DNA of 64,000 bases from Micromonospora ureilytica (GTDB lineage Bacteria > Actinomycetota > Actinomycetes > Mycobacteriales > Micromonosporaceae): positions 3,286,001 to 3,350,000 of the forward strand of contig NZ_JADOTX010000001.1 in assembly GCF_015751765.1 (NCBI RefSeq). The letters run 5' to 3'. Positions within the stretch are counted from its first letter, which is position 1. Each line of letters starts with the position of its first letter. Shown in pieces: positions 27,223 to 36,206 of this stretch. The translations under genes were made by a program, and so were the position numbers. The notes below the pieces were generated by a model. It did not search any database and had not been told where the DNA came from. It saw only the letters and a program-made list of their open reading frames with translations.

Positions 27223-28530
27223 GTGGGCGTGCCGACCACCATCGCGGGCCTGATCCCGGCCCCGCGGTCCACCGCGACGCCACAGGTGCTGGCGGTGGCC
27301 GCGTACCGGTTCCCGCACGGGGACGCGATGTCCAACCGGCTGCTGCAACTGGCCCGCTCGGCCACCCCGCCCGGTGGCGTGACCCTGGTGGTCAACGACT
27401 GGCCGGACGACGGGTCGCGACCGCCCGCCACGTGCGACCTACCCCCGGGCGTCAGACTGATCACGCTGCCCCGCCGACGCATCGGCGGCGGACTGCCGGG
27501 CCGCTGGCTGCACCGGTGCACCCGCCCCCTGCGGGTCCTGGCCGCCCTGCGCCGCGCCGGCATCCGCCCGGGTGACCTGGCCGGCGTCCACCTGCCGCTC
27601 AGCCTGTGGGGCCTGCTCACCTGGATGGTGCTGCGCACGGCGGTGCGCTGCCCGGTGACAGTGGACGTGCTGGAGCGGCACGACCGGGCCCAGTTCCCAC
27701 GGGGTTGGCTGACGCCGTACTTCGTCCGGCACCGCTGGGCGTTCTTCCTGGCCGGGCGACTCGCCGACCGGGTCATCGCCATCTCCGAGACGCTGGAGCG
27801 GCACTTCGTCGGCCAGGGCCGGGCGACGCTGATGGTGCCGCCCCAGGTGGACTGCGCCGACTACGACAGCCCCGCGCCGCCCTCGCTCGACGACGGGCTC
27901 CGGCTGCTGTACGCGGGCTCGGCCGGCGCCAAGGACCAACTTGCCGTGGTGCTGGGAGGCATCCGCGGCCTCGCGCCCGAGCATCGGTCCCGGGTGCGCC
28001 TGGTGATCGCCGGGCTCACCCGCGAGCAGGCCGGCAGCCTCTCCGACCTGGACGATGCCGACCCCGACGACCTCGACGGGCAGGTGGTCTTCCTCGGCCG
28101 GCTGCCCCGTGACCGGGTGCTCGCCGAGCTGCGGCGGGCACACTTCTCGGTGCTGGTCCGCCCGCCGGTCGGGTACGCGCAGGCGGGCTTTCCGTCCAAG
28201 GTGCCGGAGAGTCTGGCCGCCGGCTGCCCCGTGCTGCTCAACCACACAAGTGATCTGCGCAGGTACATCCTGGACGGCCAGGAGGGCATCGTTCTCGACG
28301 GCGCCGGGGCGGACGACGTCCGGCGCGGGCTGGAACGGGCGCTGTCGCTCGACGATCCGGCCTGGCGGGCGATGAGCCGGGCCGCCCGCGAGCGGGCACA
28401 CTGCTTCGACTATCGCGCCTGGAGGCCGCTGGTCAGCGACTTCGTCACCGGCGTCGGGCGCGGTTCGGGCACCGGCAGCTCGGCCAGACCGGCCAGTTCG
28501 GCGGAGGTCAGCCGCCGCTCCGACGGGTAG
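27223..28530 (+). CDS. Glycosyltransferase family 4-like protein, paralogue of 36207-37400
   Basis: A 435-residue GT-B-like protein. The N-domain begins [20 protein letters not shown]; the C-domain has [47 protein letters not shown] and [14 protein letters not shown]. The same closing blocks (TSDMGRY, SFDYRAYAEP) occur in the protein at 36207. The GTG start has a GGAGGGG ribosome binding site. The C-terminal ~30 residues are low-complexity Ser/Gly/Arg and are encoded where the gene overlaps, tail to tail, the acyltransferase at 28410. Confidence 0.82.
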   Translation: MGVPTTIAGLIPAPRSTATPQVLAVAAYRFPHGDAMSNRLLQLARSATPPGGVTLVVNDWPDDGSRPPATCDLPPGVRLITLPRRRIGGGLPGRWLHRCTRPLRVLAALRRAGIRPGDLAGVHLPLSLWGLLTWMVLRTAVRCPVTVDVLERHDRAQFPRGWLTPYFVRHRWAFFLAGRLADRVIAISETLERHFVGQGRATLMVPPQVDCADYDSPAPPSLDDGLRLLYAGSAGAKDQLAVVLGGIRGLAPEHRSRVRLVIAGLTREQAGSLSDLDDADPDDLDGQVVFLGRLPRDRVLAELRRAHFSVLVRPPVGYAQAGFPSKVPESLAAGCPVLLNHTSDLRRYILDGQEGIVLDGAGADDVRRGLERALSLDDPAWRAMSRAARERAHCFDYRAWRPLVSDFVTGVGRGSGTGSSARPASSAEVSRRSDG

Positions 28531-29108
28531 AGCTGCCGCTCGTGGTCCTGGATGGTCTCCAAGGACCACCGCAGTCGGATCACCCGGGCCGGATTGCCGG
28601 CGGCCACCGCATACGGTGGCACCGACCGGGTGACGACGGCTCCGGCGCCGATCACCGCGCCCCGGCCGATGGTCACGCCGTGCAGGATCACCGCACGGGT
28701 GCCCACCCAGACGTCGTCACCGATGGTCACGCCCCGGTCGTGGCTGTCGTCGCCGGGCTTCTTGCCGACCGCGATCATCGGTACGCCGACCTGGTCGATG
28801 CGGTGGTTGCCGCCTCGGATGGTCACCTCGGGGCCGAACATGACGTTGTCGCCGATTCGGATCCGCGCCCGGGCCGCCATCAGAATCGGCCGGTACCCGA
28901 GGTCCACGTTGTGTCCGACCTCGATCGTCTCGCAGGTGTAGACGCCGTCGGGGTCGAAGGTGAAGTTGTCGCCCCGGGCGGCGAACCGGCCGGCGAGGGC
29001 GAGACCCCGGATGGCCCGACGGGCCCGGGCACCGGCGCCCTCAAGACGGTGCAGCGCCATGAACAACGCGCCGAGCAGGGCGCCGGGTCGGCCGGCCGTC
29101 ACCCGCAT
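28410..29108 (-). CDS. Left-handed beta-helix acyltransferase (CatB/NodL-type)
   Basis: A 232-residue hexapeptide-repeat acyltransferase. After a ~45-residue basic N-terminal segment come the repeats ([33 protein letters not shown]) and the catalytic His region [14 protein letters not shown]. Family role: O-acetylation of a sugar with acetyl-CoA, here probably of a repeat unit. Its ATG overlaps the stop of the upstream acyltransferase by 1 nt. Its last 121 bp overlap the 3' end of the plus-strand glycosyltransferase, an unusually long convergent overlap. Confidence 0.82.
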   Translation of the reverse strand: MRVTAGRPGALLGALFMALHRLEGAGARARRAIRGLALAGRFAARGDNFTFDPDGVYTCETIEVGHNVDLGYRPILMAARARIRIGDNVMFGPEVTIRGGNHRIDQVGVPMIAVGKKPGDDSHDRGVTIGDDVWVGTRAVILHGVTIGRGAVIGAGAVVTRSVPPYAVAAGNPARVIRLRWSLETIQDHERQLYPSERRLTSAELAGLAELPVPEPRPTPVTKSLTSGLQAR

Positions 29109-29671
29109 CAGAATCCCGCCCGGCCGGCGGCGAGCTGCTCGGGCACCCCGTAGATCCGGCGGATCACGGCGGCCTTCTCGGCGGCCGGCAGGTGCCCGCA
29201 GCCCAGGGACCGGGCGCGCATCCGGTCGAGATAGTCGTCGACGCTGCGGATCACCCGGGCCGGGACGCCGGCGGCGACGCTGTTGGCCGGGATGTCGCGG
29301 GTCACCACCGAACCGGCGCCGATGACGCATCGGTCGCCGATCGTGACCCCGGGCAGGATGGTCGTCCGCACGCCGAGGTAGACGTCGTCCCCGACGGTGA
29401 TCGGCGCGGTCCACTCCAGATCGGGCACCTCCTTGCGGAGGATCAGCGTGCCGCCGTCGTGGGTGATGAACTGGACCCCGGCGGTGACGTAGACGTTGTC
29501 GCCGAGGGAGACGAGCCACGGCTCGGAGCCGAACATCGCCCGGTCGACGCCGTAGAACCGGACCCGGCCCCGCAGGTCGACGCCGAGGGACCTGGCGAAT
29601 CCCTCCGGGTCCCGGGCGGCAGCCCGCCGGTCCCGCAGGGCGTTCGCCACGCCGCGCACCATGCTCAGCAA
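29108..29671 (-). CDS. Left-handed beta-helix acyltransferase (sugar O-acetyltransferase type)
   Basis: A 187-residue hexapeptide-repeat protein. Seen: [33 protein letters not shown] with the likely catalytic His, then [19 protein letters not shown] and [12 protein letters not shown]. It matches the small capsule or LPS O-acetyltransferases that start near this point. The start is uncertain: TTG 29671 is used because ACGGAG lies 6 nt upstream; ATG 29662 and GTG 29740 are in frame. It forms a two-gene operon with 28410-29108. Confidence 0.78.
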   Translation of the reverse strand: MLSMVRGVANALRDRRAAARDPEGFARSLGVDLRGRVRFYGVDRAMFGSEPWLVSLGDNVYVTAGVQFITHDGGTLILRKEVPDLEWTAPITVGDDVYLGVRTTILPGVTIGDRCVIGAGSVVTRDIPANSVAAGVPARVIRSVDDYLDRMRARSLGCGHLPAAEKAAVIRRIYGVPEQLAAGRAGF

Positions 29672-30014
29672 CGCTGTCTCCGTTCCCTCCGTCGGTGGGT
29701 GATCACGCGGTCCGAAGTGTAAATTCACCAACTTGCGCACATTGCCACAATCACGAAATTATGGACAAAGACCCCAGTAGTACGAATATTGCTTACGTTT
29801 TCCGCCAGCCACGCGCTCACCCTGAGCGCTCCACCCGGCGTGAACGGGTCACGATCTGGCCGTATCCGGCCGGCGATTCCGAGGTTGACCGGTACGACGC
29901 GGCGTTCCGACTGGAACTAAACGACGTTTGCGCAGTCCGTCACTGATACAACGGTTACATGCTTTTTGTCCACAAATCCCCGAACGTCCATACGCATCGG
30001 CGCCGGAAGATCTC
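29672..30014. other. Divergent intergenic region (343 bp), AT-rich promoter area
   Basis: No gene is evident. It separates the acyltransferase operon (minus) from the aminotransferase operon (plus) and is clearly richer in A/T than its flanks. TGGACAAA (29762-29769) recurs inverted as TTTGTCCA (29965-29972), a possible spaced operator pair. AATATTGCTTACG and TTACATGCTTTT look promoter-like, but no -10/-35 pair can be fixed with confidence. Confidence 0.4.
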
Positions 30015-31154
30015 GTGACCGACACCGTGCACCTCTCACCGCCCGACATCGGGCCGCTCGAGGAGTCGTACCTGATCGCCGCCCTGCGCTCGGGCTGGGC
30101 CGCGCCGGCCGGGCCGGACCTGGAGGCATTCGAGCAGGCGATCGCCCGACGGGTCGGCACCGACGGCGCCGTCGCCGTCAACTCGGGAACGGCAGCCCTG
30201 CACCTGGCCCTGCTGGGTGTCGGCGTCGGGCCGGACGACGTGGTCATCGTGCCCACGCTCACCTTCGTCGCGACGGCCAACGCGGTCCGGTACATCGGCG
30301 CCCGCCCGGTCTTCGTCGACTGCGACCCGCGGACCGGCAACGTGGACGTCGACCTCGTCGACGAACTGATCCGGCGGCTGCGCTCGCGCGGTGAGCGCGT
30401 CGGCGCGATCGTCCCGGTGGACATGTTCGGCAGCTGCGCCGACTATCGCGCGCTGACCCCGGTCTGCGTCGAGGCCGGGGTGCCCCTCGTGGAGGACGCC
30501 GCGGAGGCACTCGGCGCCAGCCACGACGGCCGGCCCGCCGGCTCCTTCGGGCGCGTCGGTGTGCTGTCCTTCAACGGCAACAAGATCATGACGACCTCCG
30601 GCGGTGGAATGCTGGTGTCCGACGACACCACACTCCTCGCACGGGCCCGCCACCTCGCCACCCAGGCCCGCGAACCGGCACGGCACTACGAGCACCACGA
30701 GACGGGTTACAACTACCGACTCAGCAACCTGCTCGCGGCGCTCGGCCGCGCCCAGCTGCTTCGGCTGGACGGGATGATCGCCCGACGTCGCCACCTGCGC
30801 GACAGCTACGCCAAACTCTTCGCCCCGGTGCCGGGCGTGCGACTGCTCAACGCCGAGGACACCGAGTCCAACTGTTGGCTCACCGTCATCACCGTCGAGC
30901 CGGACCGCTGCGGTTGGCGGGCGGACGACCTGGCGGTCCACCTGGCCGAGCGGGACATCGAGACCCGCCCGGTGTGGAAGCCGATGCATCTACAGCCCGT
31001 ACACCGCGGAGCGGAGGGCCTGCTCACCGGCGCTGCGGAGCGACTCTTCACCGACGGCGTCGCCCTGCCCAGTGGGAGCGCCCTGACCGAGCCGCAGACG
31101 GCCCGGGTGTTTACGGCAATCGATGAATTCCTCGGCCTCCGGGTGCGGGGATAG
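30015..31154 (+). CDS. DegT/DnrJ/EryC1/StrS sugar aminotransferase 2 (PglE-like)
   Basis: A 379-residue PLP aminotransferase closely related to the one at 7728, with shared blocks such as NKIMTTS-GGGMLVSDD, LATQAREP, GYNYRLS and LLAALGRAQL. The Schiff-base Lys is K190 in SFNGNKIMTTSGG. GTG 30015 has GGAAG 5 nt upstream and aligns with the conserved VHLSPPDIGPLEES start. The next gene on the same strand is the membrane dehydratase that would make its 4-keto substrate, so a UDP-4-keto-6-deoxy-HexNAc aminotransferase role is likely. No acetyltransferase of PglD type is adjacent. Confidence 0.86.
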   Translation: MTDTVHLSPPDIGPLEESYLIAALRSGWAAPAGPDLEAFEQAIARRVGTDGAVAVNSGTAALHLALLGVGVGPDDVVIVPTLTFVATANAVRYIGARPVFVDCDPRTGNVDVDLVDELIRRLRSRGERVGAIVPVDMFGSCADYRALTPVCVEAGVPLVEDAAEALGASHDGRPAGSFGRVGVLSFNGNKIMTTSGGGMLVSDDTTLLARARHLATQAREPARHYEHHETGYNYRLSNLLAALGRAQLLRLDGMIARRRHLRDSYAKLFAPVPGVRLLNAEDTESNCWLTVITVEPDRCGWRADDLAVHLAERDIETRPVWKPMHLQPVHRGAEGLLTGAAERLFTDGVALPSGSALTEPQTARVFTAIDEFLGLRVRG

Positions 31155-31387
31155 TCGCCCCCTGGACGCCGGAGGCACGGCCGAACTGGCACGGATGTGG
31201 GCCGATCAGGTGGCGATGAGGGACGTACCGGCTCGCTGGGCTCCGCCGACACAGGCAGGAAATCGCGTCGATAGCCGAAAAACGACCATCGTCTCCCAGT
31301 TTGCCTGTAACAAGGACAAAAGGCGTGCTACAGCCCTTCTGTCATGAACGGCGGAAGCGGTCGGGACACGGGCAGGGGAGCCAGGAC

Positions 31388-33259
31388 ATGCCGCAGGACA
31401 CCGAGCACACGGACCACGCGCAGCGGGGGCGGCGGGCCAGGGCCCGCCGCCGCGCCGCCGCGTTCCTCGCCACCGACACCACCGCCTGGATCGGCGGTTT
31501 CGTGGCGGCCGCGTGGACCCGATTCGAGTTGGACCTCCCCCCGGGCCAGCTGGGCCGGGCCGCGGCGGTCGGCGTGCTCGCCGCAGTCGTGTACGTGGCA
31601 GTGGCGGCGGTACGTCGGCTGCACTCCGGACGCCACCCCCTGGGCAGCCTCCAGGAGGTCCAGGGTGTCGCCGGCACCGCCATCACGACGGCCGCCATCG
31701 TGCTGCTCGGGCTACTGCCCAGCGACCAACGGCCGGTGCCGGCGAGCACCCCGCTGGTCGGCGGCGCCCTCGCCCTGCTCCTGATGCTCGGGGCCCGGTT
31801 CGCGTACCGGCACCGCCGGGACCTGTCCCTGCGACCGGACGTCCGATCCTCGACACCGGTGTTGCTGTTCGGGATCGGCGACGCCGGACAGGAGTTGCTG
31901 CGCGCGCTGCTCGGCGATCCGCGTGGCAGATACCTCCCCGTGGGGGCCCTCGACGACGACCCGGACAAGCGCGACCTGCGCATCCGCGGAGTGCGGGTGC
32001 TCGGCGGGCGGCACGACGTCGGCCGAGCCGTCCGCCGCACCGGCGCGAGGGCTGTCATCTTCTCGGTGGCCAACGCCGACGCCGCGCTGATCCGTCAGAT
32101 CCGCGAGGCCACGCTGGCGGCGGACGCGGTGTTCAAGGTGCTGCCCCCGGTGCGCGACCTGCTCGACCACCGGATCACCGTCACCGACGTCCGGGACGTG
32201 CAGATCGGCGATCTGCTCGGGCGCCGCCAGGTGGTCGGTGACCTGCCGTTGAGCACGAACAGCCTGGCCGGACGGCGGATCCTGGTCACCGGTGCCGGCG
32301 GATCCATCGGCTCAGAACTCTGCCGCCAGGTGATGAAGGCCGGGCCGGGTGAGCTGATGATGCTGGACCGCGACGAGTCGGCCCTGCACGGCCTTCAGAT
32401 GTCACTCGCCGGACGGGCCCTGCTGGACGGTCCCGAGCTGATCCTCGCGGACCTGCGGGACGACGAGGGCATCCGTCGGATCATCCGGGAACGCCGACCG
32501 GAGATCATCCTGCACGCGGCGGCGCTCAAGCACCTGACGCTGTTGCAGCGGCACCCCGGCGAGGCCGTCATGACGAACGTGTGGGGCACCCTCTCGGTGC
32601 TGGACGCCTGCCAGGACGTGGCCCGGTTCGTCAACATCTCCACCGACAAGGCGGCCAACCCGATCAGCGTGCTCGGGTACTCCAAGCGGATCACCGAGCG
32701 ACTGACCGCGCACGCCGCCTCCCGCTTCCCCGGGACCTTCCTCAGCGTCCGGTTCGGCAACGTGTTGAGCAGCCGCGGCTCGGTGGTGACGGCCTTCCAG
32801 CGGCAGATCGAGGACGGGAAACCGCTGACCGTCACCCACCCCGAGGTCACCCGCTACCTGATGACCGTCCAGGAGGCCGTGCACCTGGTGCTCCAGGCCG
32901 CCGAGATCGGGCGGGACGGGGAGGCGTTGGTGCTGGACATGGGCGAGCCGGTCCGCATCGCCGACCTCGCCCGGCAGATGGCCGAGCAGGCGTCGAGCAC
33001 GGCCCCGATCGTCTACACCGGCCTGCGCCCGGGAGAGAAGCTGCACGAGGACCTGCTCGGCTCCGGCGAGACCGACACGCGGCCGTTGCATCCGTTGGTG
33101 TCCCACGTGACAGTGCCGCCGCTGGACCCGATGGAGGTGAGCGGGCTCGACCCGTACGACGACACGGCGAAGCTCATTCAGCACCTCGCGCTGCTCAGCA
33201 CCCAGCCGAGCGATCCGACGGTGGGTGATCCGATGGGCGTCCCGCTGAGATCGCGCTGA
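31388..33259 (+). CDS. PglF/CapD-type membrane nucleotide-sugar 4,6-dehydratase
   Basis: A 623-residue protein. About four membrane helices lie in residues ~25-140, a first Rossmann (CoA-binding-like) domain at ~155-285 (LLFGIGDAGQELLRALL), and a C-terminal SDR with TGAGGSIG at 301-308 and STDKAANP at 418-425. The catalytic Lys is K433 in SVLGYSKR; the Met or Tyr expected four residues before it is Leu429, with Tyr431 nearby. Family role: UDP-GlcNAc to UDP-4-keto-6-deoxy-GlcNAc, feeding the aminotransferases here. ATG 31388 has GGGGAG 7 nt upstream. It lies 233 bp after aminotransferase 2. Confidence 0.87.
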   Translation: MPQDTEHTDHAQRGRRARARRRAAAFLATDTTAWIGGFVAAAWTRFELDLPPGQLGRAAAVGVLAAVVYVAVAAVRRLHSGRHPLGSLQEVQGVAGTAITTAAIVLLGLLPSDQRPVPASTPLVGGALALLLMLGARFAYRHRRDLSLRPDVRSSTPVLLFGIGDAGQELLRALLGDPRGRYLPVGALDDDPDKRDLRIRGVRVLGGRHDVGRAVRRTGARAVIFSVANADAALIRQIREATLAADAVFKVLPPVRDLLDHRITVTDVRDVQIGDLLGRRQVVGDLPLSTNSLAGRRILVTGAGGSIGSELCRQVMKAGPGELMMLDRDESALHGLQMSLAGRALLDGPELILADLRDDEGIRRIIRERRPEIILHAAALKHLTLLQRHPGEAVMTNVWGTLSVLDACQDVARFVNISTDKAANPISVLGYSKRITERLTAHAASRFPGTFLSVRFGNVLSSRGSVVTAFQRQIEDGKPLTVTHPEVTRYLMTVQEAVHLVLQAAEIGRDGEALVLDMGEPVRIADLARQMAEQASSTAPIVYTGLRPGEKLHEDLLGSGETDTRPLHPLVSHVTVPPLDPMEVSGLDPYDDTAKLIQHLALLSTQPSDPTVGDPMGVPLRSR

Positions 33260-33417
33260 TCGGGCCCGGCACGGCACGGCACGGCCGGTGGACGGCGCAT
33301 CCAAATCCCCGCACCGACAGTTATGTCATGAGGATCCCCACGCGAGGCCGCGTCGCGGCATTCGCACCGCCAGGCACGTCTTTCCGGCGCTCGCCCCGAG
33401 ATCGATAGGACCGACAA

Positions 33418-34836
33418 TTGCGGGCCCCCGACGGCAGGTTCGAGCGGCCGGAACAGCCGGACCTCGCGGCTGTGGGGACCGGCCGGGCCGTCCAGACGGT
33501 CGAGCCGCCCGCGCCGGATGCCCCCGCTCCCCCGAGCTCGCGTCGGGGTCGGCGGCTGCTGTCCTGGATCGCCACCGCGGCGCTGAGCCGAGCGGTCAGC
33601 GCCCTCGTACCGCTCGTTCTCCTGCCGGTGACCCTCTCCTACCTCGGCGCCGATCTGTACGGTCTCTGGGCCGCTGTCCTCGCGGTCACCGGGATGGTCG
33701 CCTTCGCGGACCTGGGCGTCGGCCTCGGGCTCATGACCAGGCTCGCGCCGTGTCGGGTGAGCGGCGACTCGGACACCGCCCGGCGTTACGTCTCCAGCGC
33801 CTACGCGGCGGTCTGCGGCATCGCGCTGCCGACGTGTGGTCTGCTCTGGCTGCTCGGTGGGTTCGTCCCGTGGCCGCTGCTGTTCAACGCCACCGGAACT
33901 GCCGCGCGCGACGCCCGCCTCGTCGCCCTGGTCTGCCTGACCGCCTTCCTGCTCAACATCCCACTGTCGTTGGTCGCCCGGGTGCAGTACGCGTACCAGC
34001 AGGTGGCCGTCAGCAACGTCTGGCAGGCGGCGGCGAGCGCGCTCTCGCTCCCCCTCGCGCTCGGCGCGGTGTTCGCGGACCTTCCTCCGATCGCGGTCAT
34101 CGCCAGCATCGCGATCGCCCCGTTGCTGGTCAACATCGCCAACACGGTGTGGACGTTCGGATGGCGCCTGCCGCAGCTCGCACCCCGTCCGAGATTCGTC
34201 GACGGCCGCGGAATACGCGACCTGTTCGCCCTCGGTGGCCTGTTCTTCATGGTGACGCTGCTGATGGTGCTGGCGGACAACGCCGACCCGTTGATCATCG
34301 CGCACCTCCTGGGCCTGGCCAGTGTGACCGCGTACGCGGTGCCGGCCAAACTGTTCACCCAGCTCGGCGCGCTCGTGACGTTGGTGAACCAGCCGCTGTG
34401 GCCGATGCACGGCGAGGCCCTGGCACGCGGGGACCTCGCCTGGGTCCGCCGGACCGTTCGCCGGATGACTGTCGTCTCCACCCTCATCGCGCTACTGCCG
34501 TCGACCTTCCTGGTGCTGTTCGGCGAGCAGTTCTTCGCCGCATGGCTGCCGATTCCGATCGGGAACCGCTCACTGCTGGTGGGCCTCGCCTGCTGGTGGC
34601 TCGTGCTGGCGGCGATCTCTCCGCGGTTCATGGTGCAGAACGCGGCAGGCGTCGTACGCCCCCAGCTGTGGGGTTATCTGCTCTACCTACCGCTGTCCGT
34701 TGTCGGCAAGGTGCTCGGCGTGCACTGGCTGGGACTGTCCGCCGCGCCGTTCATCGCGGTCGGCGTCTACAGCCTGACGGTCGTCCCGGCTGCCATCTAC
34801 GGCTATCGGCGGGCGCTCACCGTGCGGCCCACCTGA
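33418..34836 (+). CDS. Wzx-like oligosaccharide flippase 3
   Basis: A 472-residue MOP-family protein with about 12-14 helices and a ~45-residue Pro-rich tail at the front. Blocks ALVPLVLLPVTLSYLGADLYGLWA, ADLGVGLGLMTRLA, RVQYAYQQVAVSNVWQ and RFMVQNAAGVVRPQL match flippase 1 most closely. The start is TTG, with AGGA 7 nt upstream. As with flippase 1, the transferase following it (34854) belongs to the same paralogue pair, so flippase plus transferase were probably duplicated together. Confidence 0.87.
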   Translation: MRAPDGRFERPEQPDLAAVGTGRAVQTVEPPAPDAPAPPSSRRGRRLLSWIATAALSRAVSALVPLVLLPVTLSYLGADLYGLWAAVLAVTGMVAFADLGVGLGLMTRLAPCRVSGDSDTARRYVSSAYAAVCGIALPTCGLLWLLGGFVPWPLLFNATGTAARDARLVALVCLTAFLLNIPLSLVARVQYAYQQVAVSNVWQAAASALSLPLALGAVFADLPPIAVIASIAIAPLLVNIANTVWTFGWRLPQLAPRPRFVDGRGIRDLFALGGLFFMVTLLMVLADNADPLIIAHLLGLASVTAYAVPAKLFTQLGALVTLVNQPLWPMHGEALARGDLAWVRRTVRRMTVVSTLIALLPSTFLVLFGEQFFAAWLPIPIGNRSLLVGLACWWLVLAAISPRFMVQNAAGVVRPQLWGYLLYLPLSVVGKVLGVHWLGLSAAPFIAVGVYSLTVVPAAIYGYRRALTVRPT

Positions 34837-34853
34837 GAGAGGCGAATGCACTG

Positions 34854-36185
34854 ATGTTGTCGCAGGAGGAATTTCCCCGGGTGCTGGTGGTGAGCCACAC
34901 GCCCTTCAGTCGGATCAGCGGCACCGCCATGACGCTGTCGAACCTCTTCTCCGGCTGGCCGAAAGACCGCCTCGGGCAGGTGCACACCGGCAACATCACG
35001 CCGTCGACCGAGGTGTGTGAGAACTACTTCCACTTCCCGCCGCGGGACCATTACCTGCCCGTCCAGTACTACGCCATGCGGATGCTGGGTTGGAACGGGC
35101 GGACGCCGCTGCAACAGAGCCGGCCGATCGCCGCCGTGCACGCCGCCGCGGAGAGCCGTCCCGCGATGGCCAAGGCGTACGCGCAGCTACGCGCGACCGC
35201 CGATCTCAGCCCCATCCGTGTGCCCGCGACGCTCACCAGGTGGATGCGAGACTTCCGTCCCGACGTCGTCTACTCGATGCTCGGCAGTGTGCGGCTGACG
35301 AGGATCACCGCTCTCGCGGCGCGCACGTGCGGCGTCCCGGTCGTGCCGCACTTCACCGACGACTGGCCGGCGACGTTGTACGGCAACGGCGAACTCCTCG
35401 GGCGGGCCAACCGAGCAGTTCAGGAGGCCATCGCCCGGCTCATCCGCCTGGCTCCGCTCGGCATGGTCATCAGTGAGCCGATGGCCCAGGAGTACGCCCG
35501 ACGGTACGGCATTCCGTTCAGCCCCTTCGTGAACTGCGTCGACGAGACCTACTTCGCCGCCGTTCGGGACGAGACGGATCAGCGACCGACGACGGAACTG
35601 GCCTATGTCGGCGCCCTGCACCTGAACCGTTGGAAATCGCTACGTGACATCGGCGCGAGCCTGGACAGGTTGGCCGAGGACGGCCTGTCGGTCCGGCTGA
35701 CCATCCACGCCCCCGAGCGGGACCTCGCCCAGTACGGCAAACACTTCGCCCATCTGGGGCGGGTGCGGCTCGGGCCGTCACTCGCCAGCGACGAGGTGCC
35801 CGCGGCGCTGCGGGCCGCGGATGTCCTGGTGCACATCGAGTCCTTCGACGAGGAGATCCGGCGCTACACCCGCTACTCGGTGTCGACCAAGATTCCCCAG
35901 TACCTCGCCTCGGGCCGTCCCATTCTCGGCTACGGTCCCGCCGAGGTGGCGTCGATGGCGCACATCCGCACGGCGAACGCCGGGGTGATCGTCGGTACGA
36001 ACGACACGGCGGCGCTGGCCGGCGACCTCACGAGGCTCTGCCGTGACCGGGCGCTTCGCAGCAGGCTCGCCCGTAACGGGACCGACTTCGCGCGCCAGGA
36101 GCACGCGAAGGACAGCGTGGCGGCACGGTTCGCCGCCACGCTCCGCTCGGCGGCGGACGGCGAATCCGTCCGGCAACTGACCTAG
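34854..36185 (+). CDS. Glycosyltransferase (GT4-like), paralogue of 16332-17705
   Basis: A 443-residue GT-B-like protein opening QEEFPRVLVVSHTPFSRISGTAMTLSNLFSGWP, with VVPHFTDDWPATLYGNGELL, then LAYVGALHLNRWKSLRDIG and SVSTKIPQYLASGRPILGYG. These match the paralogue motif by motif. The first gene downstream of flippase 3 on the same strand (17-bp gap), it probably adds the same kind of sugar in a second repeat unit, or is a diverged copy with a new donor. Confidence 0.82.
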   Translation: MLSQEEFPRVLVVSHTPFSRISGTAMTLSNLFSGWPKDRLGQVHTGNITPSTEVCENYFHFPPRDHYLPVQYYAMRMLGWNGRTPLQQSRPIAAVHAAAESRPAMAKAYAQLRATADLSPIRVPATLTRWMRDFRPDVVYSMLGSVRLTRITALAARTCGVPVVPHFTDDWPATLYGNGELLGRANRAVQEAIARLIRLAPLGMVISEPMAQEYARRYGIPFSPFVNCVDETYFAAVRDETDQRPTTELAYVGALHLNRWKSLRDIGASLDRLAEDGLSVRLTIHAPERDLAQYGKHFAHLGRVRLGPSLASDEVPAALRAADVLVHIESFDEEIRRYTRYSVSTKIPQYLASGRPILGYGPAEVASMAHIRTANAGVIVGTNDTAALAGDLTRLCRDRALRSRLARNGTDFARQEHAKDSVAARFAATLRSAADGESVRQLT

Positions 36186-36206
36186 AGGCGAGTCGAGGTG
36201 CTGCGA

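Noticed and set aside
17692-34836. Three flippases as an assembly duplication artefact
   Set aside because: The proteins share motifs but differ widely in sequence and length and have different neighbours.
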